Shown: positions 24,493 through 32,890 of the stretch, in pieces | Position numbering within the stretch: position 1 is the first letter of the stretch | Layout of the letters: each line of letters starts with the position of its first letter | Source: Bacteroidota bacterium | GTDB lineage: Bacteria; Bacteroidota; Bacteroidia; Chitinophagales; Saprospiraceae | Direction of reading: 5' to 3' | Assembly: GCA_029567325.1 (NCBI GenBank) | Contig: JAKQLF010000155.1 | Coordinates: forward strand, 62,001-126,000 | Length of the DNA stretch: 64,000 bases | Position numbers and translations under genes: made by a program | Notes under the pieces: generated by a model | What the model was told of the DNA's origin: nothing | Seen by the model: the letters and a program-made list of their open reading frames with translations, nothing else | The model's database searches: none

Positions 24493-25365
24493 TCATAATT
24501 TCAACAAGTGGATATTTTCTGGCAATTCAATACTATTGTTGTACAAAAGGAAAAATCCACCACCACCAGCTCCGCAAAGCTTCAAATAATAAGCATCAGT
24601 TTCCAATCCTCTTTGCCACAGCTCTTGTATTTGATGAGGAATCATTTTTGAAAATATTGTCAATTGAATTTCAGAAATGGCCTTCCAAATTCCTGATTGA
24701 AGCTGGCCTTTTGTTTCTCCTTGAGTCAGGATCTCGATCAACGCTCCATTATGTGCAGCCAAGTTGGTAATTTCTGAAGTGTGATGAGGATATAGCTCTT
24801 CCCTATAATGTTTAATAAATGAGGTACTTGACCTGGATATACCAGAGTCCAATAAATACCAATTTTTTAAGGACTCTTGTTGAATATTTACAGAAATAAC
24901 GTTTTCTGGAGTCAGCAAAATTCCTTGGTTTACCAAAATTACCAGAGGATCAATACCGGAGGATTGGCCGTGAAAAAATGACTCCATCCGAGCCAATATC
25001 AATTTGAGGTCGTTCAGGTTTTGAAAGGATGACGTGTGATAGGCGTCAAACAAGGAGGCAACCAATGCACCGCTACTGCCCAATCCATAACCCATGGGTA
25101 TATTGGCTCTAAAGACCAAGCCGCAAGACAAGTCTTTTTGTAGGTCGGTAAAATTCAAAGGAATTTCTTTTTCCATGAGAAAGTCAACCAAATGAGACCA
25201 GTTAAATTCAGGTTGATACCCTTGACCAAATTGCAAACCACCACCAAAAGTAGCATAAGGCATTGCAAGTGAAGACCACCCGTTCAAGACCAAATATTCA
25301 CCAACAAGCAAAACTTTACATCCAAAGCGCTTGTATTTTCCTGCTATTTCGTCATTAGGTGCCAA
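24493..25365 (-). CDS. GHMP kinase, probable mevalonate kinase
   Basis: 290 residues. GHMP-fold motifs: KVLLVGEYLVLNGWSSLAMP (motif 1), IPMGYGLGSSGALVASLFDA (phosphate-binding motif 2 near 90) and KLCGAGGGGFFLLYNN (motif 3 near the end). A conserved Asp, HGQSSGIDPLVILVNQG, supplies the catalytic base seen in mevalonate kinases. Together with fni and mvaA a few hundred bases away it most likely phosphorylates mevalonate. Phosphomevalonate kinase is an alternative, and a second GHMP kinase lies at 43.4 kb. Confidence 0.83.
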   Translation of the reverse strand: MAPNDEIAGKYKRFGCKVLLVGEYLVLNGWSSLAMPYATFGGGLQFGQGYQPEFNWSHLVDFLMEKEIPLNFTDLQKDLSCGLVFRANIPMGYGLGSSGALVASLFDAYHTSSFQNLNDLKLILARMESFFHGQSSGIDPLVILVNQGILLTPENVISVNIQQESLKNWYLLDSGISRSSTSFIKHYREELYPHHTSEITNLAAHNGALIEILTQGETKGQLQSGIWKAISEIQLTIFSKMIPHQIQELWQRGLETDAYYLKLCGAGGGGFFLLYNNSIELPENIHLLKL

Positions 25366-25416
25366 ATACTCAAAAATAGTTTTTAAATTCGCCGCAAATT
25401 AAACATTAATTAAAGG

Positions 25417-25572
25417 ATGACATCGTCAAATAAAGAATTAAAGAAATACTGGATGTATTTTATTGTGTCTGTAATCGGAACCATCGCTTTTTTGATATTC
25501 AAACCAGAATGGTTTTGGGTAATGCTTCCATTTACATTTACATCATTTGTGCTTGCCAAAGATTGGATGTAA
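25417..25572 (+). CDS. 51-residue membrane protein upstream of the ECF sigma gene
   Basis: The frame MTSSNKELKKYWMYFIVSVI (1-20) continues to a TAA at 25570-25572. A Lys-rich start is followed by a hydrophobic helix, the aromatic turn KPEWFWVMLPFTFT and a short end LAKDWM. Two short membrane segments are likely. The preceding AAAGG is a plausible ribosome site. Small two-helix proteins of this sort occur in front of ECF sigma genes in Bacteroidota, but no function is known. Only 33 bases separate it from the sigma gene. Confidence 0.65.
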   Translation: MTSSNKELKKYWMYFIVSVIGTIAFLIFKPEWFWVMLPFTFTSFVLAKDWM

Positions 25573-25605
25573 GACTGCTTAATAGTCAACCTTAAAAAAT
25601 AACAA

Positions 25606-26217
25606 GTGTCTAAATCCTCAGCGGAATCACAACAGGTTTTTGAAAAGGAGTTTTTCCCTCACATGGATGCGCTCAAAACTTTTGCGTACCACCTTACCTA
25701 TAATGATGCTGAAGCTGAAGACTTAGTGCAAGAAACTTACCTCAAAGCTCATAAATTCATAGATCGGTACGTGGCGGGAACTAATGCGAAGGCATGGTTG
25801 TTTAAGATTTTGAAAAACGCCTACATAAACGAATATCGCAAGAAATCGAAAGCTCCGAAAAAGGTTGACTTTGAAGATGTGATTTCTTGGCAGGACAGCG
25901 AAGATCCCAAAAAACAGGGTTTCGCCGACCTCAGACAAGATTTGTTTAGGGATCGAATGGGAGATGAGGTGACCATTTCACTCAACTTATTGCCCATCGA
26001 TTTTAGGACTGTTATTTTACTTTGCGATATCGAAGGCTTTACTTATGAAGAAATATCCAAGATCATCGATGTGCCCATTGGTACTGTAAGATCTAGGTTA
26101 TTTAGGGCTAGAAATATACTTAAAGAATTATTGAAATCATATGCCGAAAAGTTGGGGTATAAAGATTACAGAGGTTTGAAGGGTAAATTTGATGAAAGCA
26201 ATAATGAAGAAGAGTAG
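25606..26217 (+). CDS. ECF-type RNA polymerase sigma factor
   Basis: 203 residues from a GTG start. Region 2 includes YNDAEAEDLVQETYLKAHKF with the -10-binding helix KAWLFKILKNAYINEYRKKS. Region 4 has LLPIDFRTVILLCDIEGFTY followed by the helix-turn-helix EEISKIIDVPIGTVRSRLFR. It directs transcription of a stress or envelope regulon. The next gene looks like its anti-sigma factor, then a Cys-rich secreted protein and a TonB receptor. Regulation of the metal-linked receptor by this sigma factor is an inference from order. Confidence 0.92.
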   Translation: MSKSSAESQQVFEKEFFPHMDALKTFAYHLTYNDAEAEDLVQETYLKAHKFIDRYVAGTNAKAWLFKILKNAYINEYRKKSKAPKKVDFEDVISWQDSEDPKKQGFADLRQDLFRDRMGDEVTISLNLLPIDFRTVILLCDIEGFTYEEISKIIDVPIGTVRSRLFRARNILKELLKSYAEKLGYKDYRGLKGKFDESNNEEE

Positions 26218-26261
26218 TTTGTATTTTTATTTAATTAGTTCACGTAAACAAAGATTCTAGA

Positions 26262-26498
26262 ATGAGTAATTCTGAAAATTTTGCACAAATCAAGAAAAAA
26301 ATTCACCTGTTTTTTGACAACGCTTTGGACAATTCAGAAACGGAAAATCTACTTGACAAGGTAGACAATGACCCTAAATATTCTTCTATTTACAGAAAAG
26401 AAAAGGATTTTAGAGATTTTGTAAAATCCAATATTTCTAGACCAACTGTATCTAATGATTTGATACAAAATATCAAAAATTCTATCACTCAAAAGTAG
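26262..26498 (+). CDS. putative zinc-less anti-sigma factor
   Basis: 78 residues, all alpha, no membrane segment. The pattern IKKKIHLFFDNALDNSETEN then KVDNDPKYSSIYRKEKDFRD resembles the helical zf-HC2/ChrR-type anti-sigma domain, but the zinc-binding cysteines are absent (no Cys in the protein). It lies 44 bases after the ECF sigma gene, where a cognate anti-sigma is expected. The assignment rests on that context and weak resemblance. Confidence 0.6.
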   Translation: MSNSENFAQIKKKIHLFFDNALDNSETENLLDKVDNDPKYSSIYRKEKDFRDFVKSNISRPTVSNDLIQNIKNSITQK

Positions 26499-26500
26499 TA

Positions 26501-26899
26501 TTGAAGTACATCATCTACATATTATTGTGCGCTTTTATCGGTCAATTCGTATTGCCTTCAAATACTCATAAGTCCCACAATAAAGATCAAAAAATTTGCA
26601 CACATCATGATGAGGCAAATGAACAACCCCCCAAAATTTGTCACGATAAAAAAGAAAACAACACAAAAATAAAGTGTTGCTCCAAAAAAGAAGCACCATC
26701 TGCAGAAGATCACTGCGCAGATGACTGCGATTGTAAATGTTGTAATCACCTTACAGCATCGACATTCTTGGTAAATCTGGTCATTCCACAAATCAAAATA
26801 TTTGGAAATTATTCCACCCAGAATAAATTTCCTTCCGTAAACTTCAATCTTTCGGATTTTTATTTTCGGACATTCCACCCTCCTAAGGCATTGGTATAG
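26501..26899 (+). CDS. secreted Cys/His-rich protein (HYC_CC_PP-like)
   Basis: 132 residues from a TTG start two bases after the upstream stop. A signal peptide (IIYILLCAFIGQFVLPS) leads into a region dense in metal-type ligands: KICTHHDEAN, KICHDKK, KCCSKKE, then HCADDCDCKCCNHL (about 81-94). The end is FRTFHPPKALV. This matches the small Bacteroidota proteins defined by H-Y-C, CC and PP motifs that often precede TonB receptors. Metal capture in the periplasm is a fair inference from the ligands and from the HMA-bearing receptor next door. Confidence 0.7.
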   Translation: MKYIIYILLCAFIGQFVLPSNTHKSHNKDQKICTHHDEANEQPPKICHDKKENNTKIKCCSKKEAPSAEDHCADDCDCKCCNHLTASTFLVNLVIPQIKIFGNYSTQNKFPSVNFNLSDFYFRTFHPPKALV

Positions 26900-26998
26900 C
26901 TTTTTACTGATTAATTTATATGGTGCTATGATGTAGTAGCAATTTTATTTTAACATTCCACGGTTTTTATACCGAAGGAGGTAATTAAATATATACTA

Positions 26999-29509
26999 AT
27001 GATAAAGAAAATTTTATTTCTTATACCATGCATATTTTTCACTTTTAATATTTGGAGTCAAACAGCGGAATTGAAAGTTTGTGGCCTTTGCTCTATGTGT
27101 AAAGACAGGATAGAAGAAGCCGCATTGTCTACTGAAGGTGTGAAAGAGGCTGAGTGGGAAGCTGCAACGGAAAAATTGGTTGTTAAAATTGACACAGCTA
27201 GTTTTGATGAGGACGCATTACACAAAAACATTGCCGCAGTGGGGCATGACACCAATAAAGTCAAATCCAAGGATGAAGATTATAATGAGTTACCAACATG
27301 TTGTCGATATAGAGATATAGAATCGGGCAATGTTTTGATGGGTACCATCTTTGAAGAGGTAAAAAATAATAAGAGATCGCCGCTCATTGGAGCAACGATT
27401 TATTGGCTGACCCATGACAATGGAACTACCTCAGATGCAGAGGGTGCCTTCACGCTTCCTTTAGTCGAAGATGCAGATCAGTTGGTCATCAGTTATATCG
27501 GCTTTCAAAACGATACTATTCTTATAGAAAAACCTGGCCATGTAGAGATTGTAATGACTCAAGGTCTTTTGTTAGATGAGATCAATGTGGTGCGGCGTAA
27601 ATCTTCAACCTCAGTTTCTTACATCAATACCATAAAGACCAAACAAATCACTTCCAAAGAGCTCACAAAAGCTGCTTGCTGTAATCTTTCAGAAAGCTTT
27701 GAAACCAATCCTTCTGTAGATGTTTCTTTTACAGATGCTGTGACTGGTACTCGAACAATTGAAATGTTGGGCTTAGCTGGCCCAAATGTGCAAATCACTC
27801 GAGAATTATTGCCAGATATCAGAGGTTTAGCCGCTTTGTCGGGTTTTACTTACATTCCAGGTCCCTGGGTAGAGGGCATGCAACTCAATTTGGGTGCGGG
27901 TTCTGTTCTCAATGGATATGAGAGTATCAGTGGACAGATCAATGTAGAAATGAAGAAGCCTTGGTCAAAAGAACGTCTGCATATCAATGGGTATGTAAAT
28001 AACGCTGGTCGATACGAAGCAAATGCGATTGGCAATACCAGAATATCAGATAAGTGGCTTTCCAATTTACTGACACATTATAGTTTGAATACTGCTGGTC
28101 ATGATCGCAACGATGATGGATTTATGGACATGCCGTCAGGAAATTTACTCACGATTGGTAATATCTGGAAATACGAAAAAGGGGATGGGAATGAAGGCAT
28201 GATTGGTGCCAAGGTTACCAACTCGAGCCAAGAAAGTGGGCAAGATCATCATACTTTTGACCACAGTTCTGGTGATATTTGGACTGCAGGTACAGATGCC
28301 AAAAGGTATGAACTTTGGTTTAAAAGAGGCAAAGTATTTAAAAATCAACCTTATAAAAGTATTGGTTTTCAATTCAGTAGCGTGTATCATGATCAAAAAA
28401 GTACATTCGGAAATACTGTTTATACTGGCACGCAAAAATCAATTTATGCCAATTTGTTGTATCAAACTATTTTGGGTGATACCGATCATAAAATCACATT
28501 GGGTTCATCTTTTGTTTTGGACCATTTTGATGAAACGGCATTTAGAAACAACTATTTGCGAAGAGAGTACGTACCGGGCATTTTCGGAGAATACACCCAA
28601 AAATTTTCTGAAAAACTAGATATGATCGTAGGGCTCAGACTGGATCACCACAATAATTATGGCTTGTTTCTCACTCCACGTCTTCACTTGAGGTACGCTG
28701 TCAGTCCCACAGATATTCTCAGATTGGCTGTCGGTAGGGGACAACGTACAGCAAGTATTTTTGCTGAAAACATAGGCGCTTTTGCATCTTCAAGGGTTTG
28801 GACCATTCAATCATCTGAGGAAAGCAGAAACAATCCATATGGGCTCAACCCAGAAGTTGCCTGGAATATTGGCGGTAGCTATAGCAAAAATGTGGAATTT
28901 GATGGCGGAAGCCTGGATGTAGGATTGGATTATTTCTATACCAACTTTCAAAATCAGATCGTAGCAGACTATGATCAAAGTCCTCAACAATTTTTATTGT
29001 ACAATCTGGAAGGAAAGTCTTATTCCCACAGCTTACAAACTCAGGCAGACTTCACCTTTGAAAATGGATTGGATGTGAGAGTTGCCTATCGTTATGTCAA
29101 TGTGCGCAATACCTACAGTGGAACACTTCTTGAAAAACCTTTGGTGTCACCTCACAGGGCTTTCGTAAACTTAGCATATCATACCAATAATGGATGGTCT
29201 CTAGACTACACCCTCAATTGGCAAGATACCAAGCGGTTGCCAAATACACAAAGTAATCCAGAAGCCTTCAGACTTGGTGACCGTTCCGCAGCATTCTTTT
29301 TATCGAATGCTCAAGTCACTAAAAAGTTTGGTAAGAGGTTTGACCTTTATGTAGGCGGTGAAAACTTGTTTAATTTCAAACAGCCAAATCCGATACTTTC
29401 ATCGGAGCAACCTTTTGGCCAATATTTTGATAGTTCAATGGTCTGGGGGCCTATTTTTGGGCGCATGCTTTATGCAGGATTTAGGTACAGCATCGTAGAA
29501 GAAGAATAA
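26999..29509 (+). CDS. TonB-dependent receptor with N-terminal HMA metal-binding domain
   Basis: 836 residues: signal peptide (1-20); an HMA-like domain (about 22-90) with CGLCSMCKDRIEEAA, whose CSMC is the CxxC metal site, and AAVGHDTNKVK as the last strand; a CC pair (PTCCRYRD); a CarboxypepD_reg-like domain (GTIFEEV through VISYIGFQNDTILI, about 110-190); a plug domain (SESFETNPSVDVSFTDAVTG, near 235); and a 22-strand barrel ending AGFRYSIVEEE. TonB receptors move ligands across the outer membrane. The extra domain points to copper or a similar soft metal. A strong AAGGAGGT (26975-26982) lies 16 bases before the ATG, further than usual. The gene follows the sigma/anti-sigma/Cys-rich set. 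Confidence 0.9.
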   Translation: MIKKILFLIPCIFFTFNIWSQTAELKVCGLCSMCKDRIEEAALSTEGVKEAEWEAATEKLVVKIDTASFDEDALHKNIAAVGHDTNKVKSKDEDYNELPTCCRYRDIESGNVLMGTIFEEVKNNKRSPLIGATIYWLTHDNGTTSDAEGAFTLPLVEDADQLVISYIGFQNDTILIEKPGHVEIVMTQGLLLDEINVVRRKSSTSVSYINTIKTKQITSKELTKAACCNLSESFETNPSVDVSFTDAVTGTRTIEMLGLAGPNVQITRELLPDIRGLAALSGFTYIPGPWVEGMQLNLGAGSVLNGYESISGQINVEMKKPWSKERLHINGYVNNAGRYEANAIGNTRISDKWLSNLLTHYSLNTAGHDRNDDGFMDMPSGNLLTIGNIWKYEKGDGNEGMIGAKVTNSSQESGQDHHTFDHSSGDIWTAGTDAKRYELWFKRGKVFKNQPYKSIGFQFSSVYHDQKSTFGNTVYTGTQKSIYANLLYQTILGDTDHKITLGSSFVLDHFDETAFRNNYLRREYVPGIFGEYTQKFSEKLDMIVGLRLDHHNNYGLFLTPRLHLRYAVSPTDILRLAVGRGQRTASIFAENIGAFASSRVWTIQSSEESRNNPYGLNPEVAWNIGGSYSKNVEFDGGSLDVGLDYFYTNFQNQIVADYDQSPQQFLLYNLEGKSYSHSLQTQADFTFENGLDVRVAYRYVNVRNTYSGTLLEKPLVSPHRAFVNLAYHTNNGWSLDYTLNWQDTKRLPNTQSNPEAFRLGDRSAAFFLSNAQVTKKFGKRFDLYVGGENLFNFKQPNPILSSEQPFGQYFDSSMVWGPIFGRMLYAGFRYSIVEEE

Positions 29510-29517
29510 CATTTGTT

Positions 29518-29553
29518 GGGTGTTTGCATAGATTTTATTCATTGCAAACACCC
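29518..29553 (+). terminator. hairpin after the TonB receptor gene
   Basis: A perfect 11-bp stem pairs 29518-29528 with 29543-29553. No T-run follows, so it may be an mRNA 3' end stabiliser or a Rho-assisted end rather than a simple terminator. Confidence 0.6.
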
Positions 29554-29616
29554 TACAAATCCCAAATCTAAGGGAATAATTAAGACATAAACTCGTTTTG
29601 ATTAATAAGATAATGA

Positions 29617-30219
29617 ATGAGCACCATCAATGACATTTCACTACTTGATTTAAATAAAAAATATTCCTATGCCGACTATTTGACTTGGTCCATAAAGGAA
29701 CGTTTGGAATTAATTAATGGAGGAATTTATCAAATTTCCACAACGCCTAGTACATTACATCAGAAAATTTCTAGCCTATTACTTAAAGAAATTTTTAAAA
29801 CGCTGGGAGAACAACCTTGTCAAGTATTTCACGCACCTTTTGATGTGAGACTTCCTAAAAAGGAAATGGAAAATCAGCAAATTTTTACAGTTGTGCAACC
29901 AGATATCTGTATCATTTGTGATCACACAAAAATTGATGACAAGGGTTGTATTGGTGCACCTGATTTGATCATTGAAATTCTTTCGCCAGGCAATACTTCA
30001 AAGGAAATGAAAAATAAATTTGAAGCTTATGAGGAATCTGGAGTGAGAGAATATTGGTTAATCGAACCTCAAGATAAGGCTGTTCTAATTTTTGTTTTGG
30101 AGCAAGGGAAATTTATAGGTAAACGACCCGTGGTAGAGGAGGAAACCCTGCAAAGTTTTATTTTCCCAGACCTGAAAATTGATTTGCAACCATTATTCCG
30201 GAAGGCATACTCAAATTGA
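29617..30219 (+). CDS. Uma2 family (DUF820) putative endonuclease
   Basis: 200 residues of the Uma2/DUF820 family, which has a PD-(D/E)xK nuclease-like core. Signature pieces: YSYADYLTWSIKERLELING with the first Glu, STLHQKISSLLLKEIF, VVQPDICIICDHTKIDDKG (catalytic-type Asp near 97) and GAPDLIIEILSPGNTSKEMK with Glu and Lys. The family is very numerous in cyanobacteria and present in Bacteroidota, often in many copies. Substrate unknown. Stop codon TGA. Confidence 0.87.
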   Translation: MSTINDISLLDLNKKYSYADYLTWSIKERLELINGGIYQISTTPSTLHQKISSLLLKEIFKTLGEQPCQVFHAPFDVRLPKKEMENQQIFTVVQPDICIICDHTKIDDKGCIGAPDLIIEILSPGNTSKEMKNKFEAYEESGVREYWLIEPQDKAVLIFVLEQGKFIGKRPVVEEETLQSFIFPDLKIDLQPLFRKAYSN

Positions 30220-30252
30220 AAACAAGAGCATTTCTAAATACTTGCAATAGAA

Positions 30253-31011
30253 TCAAAAGTCCAGCTTTGATCCATTTTTTATGAGCCAAGCTTCTTTTTC
30301 TTCATAGTTGGGCATAACTTTTTCTACTACAGCCCAAAATTTGGGAGAATGATTCATCTCCAATAAGTGGCTGAGTTCATGAACAATGATGTAATCAAAT
30401 ACATCAAGTGGCAGAAGCAATGCCCGCGTGCTCAAATTTATATTTTTACTTGTAGAACAACTGCCCCAATTGGTCGCATTGTATTTTAGCGCAACGTTAG
30501 CTATCTCCTTTTTGAAGAACAGATTATTCCAATAATTCACCCTTTCTACGACCAGAGGTTTGAATTTTTTAGCCACAATGCGTGATATAAGGGTCCTGAT
30601 CATTTTTTTACGACTAACCAGAGATTCTTGACTGGGAATCGTTATCCTGAGATGTGAACTATCGATCATCTCAACCAAACCACTCTGCCTATCTTCTTCA
30701 AGGACTTCTGTTGAAAAATGATATTGACCTAAGATTGAAAAAGTAAATTGATCTGTGTACTTCTCAACGTCATATTTATTGAGTGCTGTTGGTTTCGTAG
30801 CGCTCAGTTGATCCAACCATTTTTGAGCAAAATCAATGTGTTTATCGCGCTGACCATCAACATAAAAGGGTATCCTCAGGATGACAAAGTCTTTACCCAA
30901 GGATACCCTTACATTATTTCTATATTCAGAATAGATGCGTAAGGGAATACTCTTCCCTTTCACATTCACTTTTTTATCTATGTAATTAGGCTTTTTCTTC
31001 TTCAAAAGCAC
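30253..31011 (-). CDS. YgjP-like zinc metallopeptidase (DUF45)
   Basis: 252 residues. The C-terminal half has the DUF45/WLM-like zinc site YIIVHELSHLLEMNHSPKFW (HExxH plus the third His, near 215), preceded by KYNATNWGSCSTSKNINLS, the usual family block. The N-terminal half is a beta-rich domain. The family is related to SprT-type peptidases and may act in DNA repair, but the substrate is unknown. Its start overlaps the 3' end of serC by 26 bases, so it is co-transcribed with serC. Confidence 0.87.
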   Translation of the reverse strand: MLLKKKKPNYIDKKVNVKGKSIPLRIYSEYRNNVRVSLGKDFVILRIPFYVDGQRDKHIDFAQKWLDQLSATKPTALNKYDVEKYTDQFTFSILGQYHFSTEVLEEDRQSGLVEMIDSSHLRITIPSQESLVSRKKMIRTLISRIVAKKFKPLVVERVNYWNNLFFKKEIANVALKYNATNWGSCSTSKNINLSTRALLLPLDVFDYIIVHELSHLLEMNHSPKFWAVVEKVMPNYEEKEAWLIKNGSKLDF

Positions 31012-32056
31012 GCATTAAGTCTGCAAGTTTTTGGATACCTTCTGCTTCAAGTGCATTGTAAATAGAAGCACGTAATCCTCCAACAGATCTGTGACCTTTC
31101 AATCCGTCAAGACCTTCTTTTTTGCACCTATCCAAAAATTCGTTTTCCATTTCTTCGCTCACACCTGTAAAAGTGACGTTCATCAATGATCTGTCTTCAG
31201 CTACTGAATGGCCTTTAAACAAGGTATTTCTGTCCAATTCGTCATAAAGGATTTTTGCCTTAGCTTCATTCCTTTTGGCCATTGCTTCCAAACCACCATT
31301 ATCTTTGATCCACTGCAATGTCAACATGGAAACGTACATCGCAAATACAGGAGGTGTATTGTACATAGACACATTTTCGATGTGTGTACGGTAATCCAAC
31401 ATCACTGGAACGTATCTGCTCACTGTACCTAAGGCTGATTTTTTCACAATCACCAAAGTAACTCCGGCAGGACCCATGTTTTTTTGAGCACCAGCGTAGA
31501 TGAGGTCAAATCTAGAAACATCAATAGGTTTGCTAAATATATCTGATGACATATCACAAATCAATCTCACATCAGTTTCTGGAAGAGATTGGAATTGTGT
31601 TCCAAAAATGGTGTTATTTGACGTGTAGTGTAAATATTTAAGATCCGAAGGGATGTTGATATTCTTTGGTATGTAATTGAAGTTTTGTTCTTCTGAACTT
31701 GCAACCACATTTACCTTACCATAAGCTTTGGCGTCTTTGATTGCTTTTTTAGACCAAGCACCGGTATTGATGTATCCCGCAGTTTCATCTTCATTCAAGA
31801 AGTTCATTGGGATTTGGAAAAACTGAGTACTTGCTCCACCTTGCAAAAAGAGTACTTCATATTCGTCACTCAGACCATACAATTCCTTTACTAAAGCAAT
31901 CGCTTGATCCATAGCTGCAACAACATCCTTGCTACGGTGCGACACCTCAAGGATCGAAAATCCGCTATTGTTGTAATTCAACACACTTGCTGCTGCTTTT
32001 TCGATGACCTCTCTTGGCAATACTGCTGGTCCCGCTGAGAAATTGTACTTTTTCAT
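30986..32056 (-). CDS. serC: phosphoserine aminotransferase
   Basis: 356 residues, fold-type I PLP enzyme. It makes O-phosphoserine in serine synthesis and can act in pyridoxal phosphate synthesis. Diagnostic parts are KKYNFSAGPAVLPREVIEKA at the start, EVSHRSKDV, VLFLQGGASTQFFQIPMNFL (near 70) and LIYAGAQKNMGPAGVTLVIV with the PLP-binding Lys (near 190). The end GLKGHRSVGGLRASIYNALE carries the phosphate-binding His and Arg. serA is not nearby; the YgjP-like gene overlaps the end. Confidence 0.96.
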   Translation of the reverse strand: MKKYNFSAGPAVLPREVIEKAAASVLNYNNSGFSILEVSHRSKDVVAAMDQAIALVKELYGLSDEYEVLFLQGGASTQFFQIPMNFLNEDETAGYINTGAWSKKAIKDAKAYGKVNVVASSEEQNFNYIPKNINIPSDLKYLHYTSNNTIFGTQFQSLPETDVRLICDMSSDIFSKPIDVSRFDLIYAGAQKNMGPAGVTLVIVKKSALGTVSRYVPVMLDYRTHIENVSMYNTPPVFAMYVSMLTLQWIKDNGGLEAMAKRNEAKAKILYDELDRNTLFKGHSVAEDRSLMNVTFTGVSEEMENEFLDRCKKEGLDGLKGHRSVGGLRASIYNALEAEGIQKLADLMRAFEEEKA

Positions 32057-32277
32057 TATGTTTATTGTTGTTTTTTTTATTCTTTCTAAGACTTGATTTT
32101 TAAAACATAATCTTGATCATTGAAACTTCTTAAATGCATTATTGCAATTATTTCAATTTTGCCCAATTATGTCAAATAATAATCTAATAATCAAGGTTTT
32201 AATTTGATAATAGTTTCTCAAATCTGACGCAAAATTGAAAAATAATATCATCTAAATCCAATAAATAGAAAGAAAAT

Positions 32278-32796
32278 TTAAAAGACTTTTTCATATTTGG
32301 GATTCACCATCCATTTTGACCATTTCTTGTTGTAGACATGAATTTTGTTGGTGGGCTTACCTTCAAAATCTGTTAAGGGATATCCTTGATTGGCCCATTC
32401 AAAAATACTACCATATAAGTTGTAAACCTTTTTGAATCCAAGTTTCGCCAATTTTTCACCAATTTTTTCACTTCTATAGCCAATAGAACAATATACAATG
32501 ATGGTTTTGTTTCTGTCGATATCCTTGACCAAATTTTCGGAAAAATAATCATAACCCACATATTTGGCACCTGGTAAGTGTGATACGTTGTATTCCTTGG
32601 GCTCACGTGCATCCAAATATTTTACATCCTTCAAGGCATGGGCGTCGGTGACAGAAATAACAGGCACACTAAATCGAATCAAAGAGTTGATTTTGTCCGA
32701 GAAGGCTGCACTTTCAACTTTGGCATTTTTTTGACCACGCAAGCTCAAACCCATTGTAAGCAATATCAAGAGAAATAACATTTTAGTATTAAACAT
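32278..32796 (-). CDS. secreted rhodanese-like protein
   Basis: 172 residues: signal peptide (LFLLILLTMGLSLRGQ) then one rhodanese domain (about 40-150). ALKDVKYLDAREPKEYNVSH is the first signature, and the active-site loop IIVYCSIGYRSEKIGEKLAK carries the catalytic Cys. Rhodaneses transfer or bind sulfane sulfur. The secreted single-domain form is frequent in Bacteroidota and its acceptor is unknown. A short tail (KWSKWMVNPKYEKVF) extends past the domain. The gene is alone between serC and the glucosaminidase. Confidence 0.87.
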   Translation of the reverse strand: MFNTKMLFLLILLTMGLSLRGQKNAKVESAAFSDKINSLIRFSVPVISVTDAHALKDVKYLDAREPKEYNVSHLPGAKYVGYDYFSENLVKDIDRNKTIIVYCSIGYRSEKIGEKLAKLGFKKVYNLYGSIFEWANQGYPLTDFEGKPTNKIHVYNKKWSKWMVNPKYEKVF

Positions 32797-32890
32797 ATTT
32801 TGAATTTAATGAGTCTTTTCCATTTTTTGGCACAGCTTTTGAAAACTATTACATGCAAAGTAATCAATATATCAAGCAACCAATGAGGGA

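Noticed and set aside
24396-24770. 124-codon plus-strand frame overlapping the tRNA and the kinase gene
   Set aside because: It starts inside the tRNA and runs antisense to a clear GHMP kinase, so it is a shadow frame.
29617-30219. Restriction or toxin-type defence gene
   Set aside because: Uma2 proteins have a nuclease-like fold but this one has no partner methylase, antitoxin or mobile context.
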